Of a stretch of 50,052 nucleotides of DNA, positions 44,281 to 50,052 are shown in pieces (the stretch's first letter is position 1; each line of letters begins with the position of its first letter). This DNA is from Lentimicrobium sp. (GTDB lineage Bacteria > Bacteroidota > Bacteroidia > Bacteroidales > Lentimicrobiaceae). A model generated the notes under the pieces. That model worked only from the letters and a program-made list of their open reading frames with translations, did not search any database and was not told the origin of the DNA. The stretch covers positions 1 through 50,052 of the forward strand of contig JAMLHF010000031.1 in NCBI GenBank assembly GCA_023957275.1. Reading direction: 5' to 3'. Both the position numbers and the translations under genes were made by a program.

Positions 44281-44562
44281 TTAATTGAGGCTGTAAACGG
44301 TAAGATACTCCCATTCGCGGTTGATCTCCAGAAAGCGGAGCACCGCCGGATGGGAAGGCCTGACACGCAAACCATTCATAACTGCATAGTGCATACCGTG
44401 AAGGATCAGATCGGAAGCGAGCCCTTTACCCCTGAGCGATCCCGGAACATAGGCACTGTAAAAATCCAGCACCTCCCCACGGCGGCGATAAGCAAGGTAG
44501 GATTCCATTCCTTCATGATTTAAGATAAACTTTTCACCGGTATCGATGATGGTGCTTTTCAT
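44281..44562 (-). CDS. Small GNAT-type N-acetyltransferase (YjdJ-like)
   Basis: The 93-residue product matches the short GCN5-related acetyltransferase family: 'FILNHEGMESYLAYRRRGEVLDFYSAYV' type start, 'VPGSLRGKGLASDLILHGMHYA' carrying the acetyl-CoA loop (RGKGLA), and 'GLRVRPSHPAVLRFLEINREW' with the conserved P-S/C-P-x-V/xxF end. The substrate is unknown. It stands alone at the edge of the gene-poor region. Confidence 0.88.
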   Translation of the reverse strand: MKSTIIDTGEKFILNHEGMESYLAYRRRGEVLDFYSAYVPGSLRGKGLASDLILHGMHYAVMNGLRVRPSHPAVLRFLEINREWEYLTVYSLN

Positions 44563-44742
44563 AGATTTTAACTGTTTCTGGCACTGATATTAATAAATTG
44601 ACAGGTAAAAGTACGACGCATATTGCGAGATTGTACTCCTGCAACTGCAAAATAAGTATAAATACTACCTTTCGAGGATGCAGATGTTCAGATGATTAGG
44701 GGTTTGGGTGTTCAGGGGTTCAGGGGTTTAAGTTTTATTTAA

Positions 44743-45783
44743 AGATTCAAGGATTCAAGGATTCAAGGATTCAAAAATTCAAAAAATTCAAATGATTCCA
44801 GGCCGTGTGCACGGGACAAGGATTCCAAAAATATTTTGTGGTTTTTGGTGTTTCTGTGTTTTAGTGGCAAATAATATTCGTGTCCCGATCGCTATCGGGA
44901 TCGTGGCTTAAGAATTCAAAGATTAGCTTCGCTGAGCTCCCTTCGGTCGGTTCAAGGATTCAAGGATTCAAGGATTCAAAAATTCAAAATTCAAATGATT
45001 CCAGGCCGCGTGCACGGGACAAGGATTCCAAAAATATTTTGTGGTTTTTTGTGTTTCTGTGTTTTAGTGGCAAATAATATTCGTGTCCCGATCGCTATCG
45101 GGATCGTGGCTTAAGAATTCAAAGATTAGCTTCGCTGAGCTCCCTTCGGTCGGTTCAAGGATTCAAGGATTCAAAAATTCAAAAATTCAAAAATTCAAAT
45201 GATTCCAGGCCGCGAACACAGGACAAGGATTCCAAAATATTTTGTGGTTTTTAGTGTTTCTGTGCTTTAGTGGCAAATAATATTCGTGTCCCGATCGCTA
45301 TCGGGATCGTGGCTTAAGAATTCAAAGATTAGCTTCGCTGAGCTCCCTTCGGTCGGTTCAAGGATTCAAGGATTCAAAAATTCAAAAATTCAAAAATTCA
45401 AATGATTCCAGGCCGCGAACACAGGACAAGGATTCCAAAATATTTTGTGGTTTTTAGTGTTTCTGTGCTTTAGTGGCAAATAATATTCGTGTCCCGATCG
45501 CTATCGGGATCGTGGCTTAAGAATTCAAAGATTAGCTTCGCTGAGCTCCCTTCGGTCGGTTCAAGAATTCAAAAATTCAAATGATTCCAAATGATTCCAA
45601 ATGATTCCAGGCCGCGTGCGCAGGACAAGGATTCTAAAAATATTTTGTGGTTTTTGGTGTTTCTGTGCTTTAGTAGCAAAAAATATTCGTGCATTCTTGG
45701 CTTAAGAATTCAAGGATTAGCCCCCAACGCCGTTGGCAGGGTAATCTGTTGAACTCAATGCGTTCGATTCAAGGATTCAACTT
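44743..45783. repeat. Tandem array of about five ~203-bp units with internal octamer arrays and hairpins
   Basis: The word tgattcca recurs at 44793, 44996, 45200, 45403 and 45602, giving periods of 203, 204, 203 and 199 bases. Each unit has four parts: octamer runs (GATTCAAG, AAAAATTC), a core with attttgtggttttt and gtgtttctgtg, a hairpin TCCCGAT-CGCT-ATCGGGA (first copy 44883-44900), and a GC-rich end (agcttcgctgagctccc). Units 1-4 are close to identical; unit 5 is shorter and loses the hairpin. There is no plausible coding frame. Confidence 0.95.
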
Positions 45784-47264
45784 TGCGGGAGAATTGCATC
45801 TGCTATTAACCAATATTGCCCGATTGCGTCTTTTATACACCTGACAGGTTAAAAGGAAACCTGTCAGGTGAATCCCGCCCACCTGCCGGCACGGATGTTA
45901 AAACCAGGATGCAATCCGGATTATTTATCAAAAAAAAGCACTTTGCCGGTTTGAGCTGCAAACCTGCCGGTGCTCCCGGTGTGGAAAATACCGCCCCGTT
46001 TTCCCCTGTTCAACCCCAACCGCTTACTATAAACACCCATAAAAACCAATTTATACTCAGCGCATTAAAAACAAAGGATAAATAAACTTCATCAAATAAA
46101 AAATCCCGTAAACTGCTGCAATGCCATTCCTTTAACAAAAATTTAACAAAAAAGATGTAAAAACTTTTTTTACTACAAGCCTCTTCTCCGGCAGGGCCAA
46201 CTGACAGTATCAGATACAATCAAGAAAATTATATGTATTTCATTTATTTACAAGGCATTAGGCATTACCCACCGGTCTTGTAAACAAATATACAGCCCAT
46301 TGAAAGTAAAATATTTTTACACCTCATCCTATTTATATATTTTTTTACATCATATTTAGATTTCTATCTTATTTTTATAATCTTTACCAGACAAGCAATT
46401 CAGCATCAAAATACGTGTTTTTACTAATGTTTTTTTATAAAAAAGGTATTACTTTTAACCTGATTACGGATAAATACACTACAACATCCGTGGTGCATAG
46501 AAAGCCTGCTGATTTTTCCGGAAACGGGCGTTTGGGAGAGCGCAAAAAGCAGCAAAGCACGGATGAACAACCTGAAGTTGGGAGATTAAAATCTTACACC
46601 GGGAAAATCAACTGCCAAAGGCCTAAGAACCGGCGGCGGAATGTTAAACCCATAAAACTGTATATTTTGGGGGCAAAATATACCTGCTTAATCAAGGTTT
46701 CTCACGAAACCAATCTGAAACCGGCTTTATATCCGGCTACATTAACAGCGCCGCTTCAACGCGGGCCGTTTTGCTGCACATTCAGTTGCAGACGCGAAGT
46801 TCAGACTTCGCCAAGCTGCCGGTTGACCACCCGCATCGCGGATCTGGCCAGCCGGCAATCGCTTTTTACCGGATTTCCGGCATTGAAGACCGCCCCTCCT
46901 TCAATTACAAGCATCATCAGCATTCAGTATTTTGCCGCCGGGATACAGGAGTAACCGGCATAACAGAAATTATTCACCATTTATCAACCTATGCAATGAT
47001 TGTCTTTACCACTGTCGTCTTTCCCTTCCGCATCTGCCGGTCAATACCTGAACCGGCTATCAGGATGCAACACGGGATCAGTGACCGGTGCAGCGGCCAT
47101 TGCCTGGATTTAACACACCGGGTTTGAAGGCAGACACCTCACCGAAACGCATTCCCGCAAGGACGCCCTTACAAAGGCGCGGAGCCTGCAATATCCCTGC
47201 CGGCATCTTTCGGAAGGCGTGTTTTAATGATGTTGTATCGTCTTTCTTAGCCCAACTCCCGCGT
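45784..47264. other. Gene-poor region with two palindromes
   Basis: I see no convincing gene in about 1.5 kb. A perfect 13-bp inverted repeat lies at 45838-45850 with 45858-45870 (CACCTGACAGGTT and its complement, 7-base loop), related to that at 34658. A GCGAAGT-TCAG-ACTTCGC hairpin lies at 46794-46811. The stretch 46100-46450 is very AT-rich with T-runs. Open frames here (for example 46415-46954) lack family signatures. An in-frame extension of the next gene back to 47085 reads as non-protein-like sequence. Confidence 0.6.
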
Positions 47265-50052
47265 ATTATTGTACGCGCGCGTGCCTGTTCCTTAATATTA
47301 TCATTTTTACTTATCTCCCTGAATATCAAGGCACAACAACCCGTTGTCCTGACCTGGCCCCTCACCGCCCCCACCGAAACGGCCATCCCCTCTCCCTACG
47401 CCACCCTCACCTTCTCGGCCGGCAAAGGCGTTGATTCGCTGCGCTTTAGCGATTCTTTCGGCGTGATGGCCAACGGCTGGAACACCGACAACCAGGACCC
47501 TGAAGCTTACTTCGAGTACACCCTTACCCCCGCCCCCGGTACCAGCCTTGAAATCAACCGGCTGAACTTCGAAGTAAGCCTGAGCCGCGTGAATATGCGC
47601 ACCTCGGTGCAATACTCCTACGACGGTTTCCGCATGCAGAAGACCCAGATCGGTCACACCATCTACATCGCCACCCATGAGCCCCGCAACCTGCCCGTAA
47701 AAACCAGCCTCCGGGTCACCTACCCCCAGACCCTGAGCATCCGCATCTACGGCTGGAGCACCGTGGATTACCTGGTGGACTTCAACAACCGCAATGTGGT
47801 GTTCGAAGGACTGGTGTACGGCAAAGACCTGCTCGCCCAAACCACCGGGGAAACCCCGGCCGAACCTGAAGTACAGGAACTTCCGGTCCCTGAACCTGAA
47901 GAACAGCTGGTAGTCGGCCCCGAACCCGATCCGCTGGCCGCTATGGCCGTGATGCCGCCGCAGGATACGGTGGGTGGTGATAATAACCTGGTGAAAGCGC
48001 CGATGGGAACTCAGACTTACAGTACACCAGGTTCATACACTTTTACGGTACCTGCAGGAGTTTACAGTGTGGATATTCAATGCTGGGCAGGCGGTGGAGG
48101 TGGCGGTGGGACATACGCGCAAGGTTTTTCATGGGAAGGCGGCGGTGGTGGCGGTGGCGGTGGCTTTCGTGGAGGTGTGATCAATGTTTCACCTGGTGAT
48201 ATAATAACCATTGCAGTTGGAACCGCTGGTAGTGGTGCTGGAAATAATAATGCAGGTAATAACGGCGGAAATTCTTCTGTTTCGCACTCAAACGGCACAA
48301 TAACAGCTTATGGGGGTTCAGGAGGTGCTTGTCAGAATGGCGGTGGCGCCGGAGGCACAGGTGGTGGTGGGAATTATAGCGGTACTGTTTCTAATCGTAT
48401 TAGCTGGAATGGCGGTACAGGCGCATCGGGAAATTCGGATAATGGTGGTGGTGGAGGTGGTGGCGCCGGAAATGCTCAAAATGGTGGCTCTGGCTCAGGT
48501 ACCACAGGTGGTAATGGTGGTAATGCTCTTGGTGGGAATGGTGGAAATGGTTCAACCAATAATAGTGCAGGTGGAATTGGCCAAGATTTTGGAGGTGCCG
48601 GCGGTGGCGCAAGTGATAATAATGCTTCAGTTGGGGGGAATGGTGCAGGAGGACAAGTCATTATCACCTGGCCCGATTGCATCAATCCAACTATCTTCGA
48701 TGTAACCGGTGGCGGTTCATACTGCTCCGGTGGCAGTGGATTACCGGTTGAGCTTTCAGGATCTGAATCAGATGTGACCTATCAACTGTACCGGGATGGC
48801 AATCCTGTTGGTTCTGCAATTAATGGAACAGGAGGTGCCATAAACTTTGGAAACCAAACAATAGCCGGAACATACACGGTGGTTGCAACCAGAACTGTTG
48901 GTAGCTGTACCTCAAATATGAATGGGTCTGCTGTGATTACGATAAATCCCTTGCCAACAATCACTCTTGGCACAAATCCCTCTATATGCGCCGGCACAAC
49001 ATCTGCCGAACTTCCATATACTTCAACATCTGGTTCTCCAAACAGGTACAGTATAGATTACAATGCTGCGGCCAATGCAGCAGGTTTTATAGATATTACA
49101 GACAATGTTTTGCCCTCAACCCCGATCATCTTAACAAGCCCGGCTGCAGCACCAGCTGCAACCTATACTGCTGTTTTAACAGTATCAAATTCAACAACAG
49201 GGTGTACCAGCACCGGAAATAATTTCACAGTAACCATCAATGCTCAGCCAATTGCTCCTGCCGAAGCCCTGACAAACAGAAATAATTTCTGTGCGGATGA
49301 TTCCGGAGATATCTCACTTTCAGTAACCGGCGGTGCAGGCACAACGGTTGGTTGGTACACAGGCAGTTGCGGCGGCTCTCCGGTTGGCACCGGCAATCCG
49401 CTGGTGATTTCTTCCCCAACAGCAAATACCACCTACTATGCAAGATGGGAATCTCCCACCTGCACGCCTTCATCATGTGCTGATGTCACTGTCACAGTCA
49501 ACCCCCTGCCCACCCCCCCGGCCTCAATCACCTCTTCAGCTAATCCGGTTTGCGTCAATGCCGGAGGTAATATCACCCTTACTGCTACCGGAGGTTCCGG
49601 CACCACCCTGCGTTGGTTCACCGGAAGTTGCGGAGGAACCGCAATAGGCACAGGCAACCCCCTGGTGATTGCATCCCCTGTCACCACCACCACCTATTTT
49701 GCCCGCTGGGAAAACAGTTGCGGTAATTCTGCCTGTGCCAGTCTGGAAGTTACTGTAACGCCCCTGCCTGTCCCGCCCACCTCGGCAGGTGTTGACCGCA
49801 ATAATTTCTGTGCCGACGACGGAGGCGATATTACCCTGACAGCCAGCGGCGGTTCAGGGGCTACACTTCAGTGGCATTCAGGCTCATGCGGCGGTACATT
49901 GGAAGGAACGGGAACTTCACTGACGATAGCTTCTCCAACTGCAACAACTACTTATTATGCCCGCTGGGTAAACGACTGCGGCATTTCCACCTGCGCTGAA
50001 GTAACCGTAAATGTGCTTCCGCTTCCCACAGCTCCAACGAATGCCAGCGTTG
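47265..50052 (+). CDS. Giant secreted protein with glycine-rich and repeated Ig-like domains (N-terminal part)
   Basis: The frame runs off the right edge after about 929 codons. A signal peptide is evident ('LILSFLLISLNIKAQQ'). Then come about 180 residues of beta-rich domain, a Pro/Glu-rich linker ('EVQELPVPEPEEQLVVG'), and a glycine-rich domain at about 48010-48670 opening 'FTVPAGVYSVDIQCWAGG', with long runs of Gly/Asn. Ig-like repeats follow. The last three, starting near 49281, 49540 and 49800, are about 86 residues each, share 'GGxGTTLxWxxGSCGG' and 'TTTYYARW' motifs and have two or more cysteines each. It is probably a surface or type IX-secreted adhesin-like protein. No ATG precedes the signal peptide in frame; ATT 47265 is used here as a placeholder, with TTG 47124 or GTG 47088 further up. 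Confidence 0.82.
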   Translation, partial: MIVRARACSLILSFLLISLNIKAQQPVVLTWPLTAPTETAIPSPYATLTFSAGKGVDSLRFSDSFGVMANGWNTDNQDPEAYFEYTLTPAPGTSLEINRLNFEVSLSRVNMRTSVQYSYDGFRMQKTQIGHTIYIATHEPRNLPVKTSLRVTYPQTLSIRIYGWSTVDYLVDFNNRNVVFEGLVYGKDLLAQTTGETPAEPEVQELPVPEPEEQLVVGPEPDPLAAMAVMPPQDTVGGDNNLVKAPMGTQTYSTPGSYTFTVPAGVYSVDIQCWAGGGGGGGTYAQGFSWEGGGGGGGGGFRGGVINVSPGDIITIAVGTAGSGAGNNNAGNNGGNSSVSHSNGTITAYGGSGGACQNGGGAGGTGGGGNYSGTVSNRISWNGGTGASGNSDNGGGGGGGAGNAQNGGSGSGTTGGNGGNALGGNGGNGSTNNSAGGIGQDFGGAGGGASDNNASVGGNGAGGQVIITWPDCINPTIFDVTGGGSYCSGGSGLPVELSGSESDVTYQLYRDGNPVGSAINGTGGAINFGNQTIAGTYTVVATRTVGSCTSNMNGSAVITINPLPTITLGTNPSICAGTTSAELPYTSTSGSPNRYSIDYNAAANAAGFIDITDNVLPSTPIILTSPAAAPAATYTAVLTVSNSTTGCTSTGNNFTVTINAQPIAPAEALTNRNNFCADDSGDISLSVTGGAGTTVGWYTGSCGGSPVGTGNPLVISSPTANTTYYARWESPTCTPSSCADVTVTVNPLPTPPASITSSANPVCVNAGGNITLTATGGSGTTLRWFTGSCGGTAIGTGNPLVIASPVTTTTYFARWENSCGNSACASLEVTVTPLPVPPTSAGVDRNNFCADDGGDITLTASGGSGATLQWHSGSCGGTLEGTGTSLTIASPTATTTYYARWVNDCGISTCAEVTVNVLPLPTAPTNASV

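Noticed and set aside
44880-45077. Short open frames across the tandem array
   Set aside because: They read straight through the repeat unit, including octamer runs and the hairpin, and their residues only mirror the DNA repeat.
44743-45783. Tandem array considered as CRISPR or as a replication origin (iterons)
   Set aside because: Units are about 203 bases and the whole unit repeats with no unique spacers; no replication gene is nearby.
46415-46954. 179-codon open frame in the gene-poor region
   Set aside because: Its translation has no family pattern and no consistent composition, and it runs through the GCGAAGT hairpin at 46794-46811; it looks like chance.
47307-47840. 177-codon minus-strand frame opposite the giant secreted protein
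   Set aside because: The plus frame has a signal peptide and a protein-like domain; the minus frame is its shadow.
48077-48705. Long frames in other phases over the glycine-rich region
   Set aside because: Low-complexity GGN codons give Pro-rich or Val-rich frames in the other phases; only the Gly frame is continuous with the signal peptide and Ig-like repeats.

Overview
The window looks like a chromosomal stretch from a Bacteroidota (Bacteroidales-like) bacterium of moderate GC. The evidence is the recurrent Bacteroidota -7 promoter element TAnnTTTG in front of genes, signal peptides ending in 'xAQ', weak use of Shine-Dalgarno sites, family content typical of the phylum (DUF4271, DUF2807 'head GIN' protein, stand-alone RfaE2, Bacteroidota-type uroporphyrinogen-III synthase) and a very large glycine-rich/Ig-like secreted protein at the right edge. 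No tRNA, rRNA, CRISPR array, phage or transposase gene was recognised.

Layout. 1-1163 (-): PAS sensor histidine kinase, cut by the window edge. 1694-5019 (+): ECF sigma factor, membrane anti-sigma-like protein and a DUF2807/beta-barrel envelope protein, closed by a terminator. 5171-5914 (+): YebC, meeting the acetate operon at a perfect bidirectional terminator. 5989-9245 (-): pta, a 3-hydroxyacyl-CoA dehydrogenase and ackA (acetyl-CoA to acetate with ATP gain). 9465-15263 (+): DUF4271 protein, hemD (TTG start), rnpA, yidD, S41 peptidase and an O-antigen ligase-like protein. 15326-16830 (+): cytidine deaminase and a ChaN-like protein. 16834-20085 (-): GtrA-like protein, secreted M28-PDZ peptidase and flavodoxin. 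20577-25313 (+): thioredoxin-fold protein, panC, panD, a flippase-like membrane protein, rfaE2 and radA. 25320-29777: three unrecognised secreted proteins, a CvfB-like S1 protein and a fatty-acid desaturase. 29981-32924 (+): copper nitrite reductase fused to cytochrome c, a formylglycine-generating-enzyme-fold protein and a SCO copper chaperone, forming a periplasmic nitrite-reduction module. 33121-34545 (+): membrane histidine kinase whose reading frame has no ATG/GTG/TTG at its proper N-terminus. 34794-38342: secreted beta-mannosidase and a divergent SGNH hydrolase. 39192-43795: sigma-54 response regulator (+), then a hybrid histidine kinase plus Hpt protein (-). 44281-44562 (-): small GNAT-type protein. 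44563-47264: gene-poor, dominated by a ~203-bp tandem repeat array. 47265-50052 (+): N-terminal part of a giant secreted repeat protein.

The gene-poor gaps (34.5-34.8, 38.3-39.2, 40.6-41.2 and 44.7-47.2 kb) hold several families of short palindromes and direct repeats, which flank the two-component genes and the giant secreted protein. I saw no clear undescribed defence or enzyme system. The most distinctive items are the tandem repeat array with its palindrome families, the nitrite reductase cluster with a cysteine-less FGE-fold partner, the 3-hydroxyacyl-CoA dehydrogenase between pta and ackA, the long palindrome inside the thioredoxin-fold gene's promoter, and two genes that appear to lack a normal start codon.
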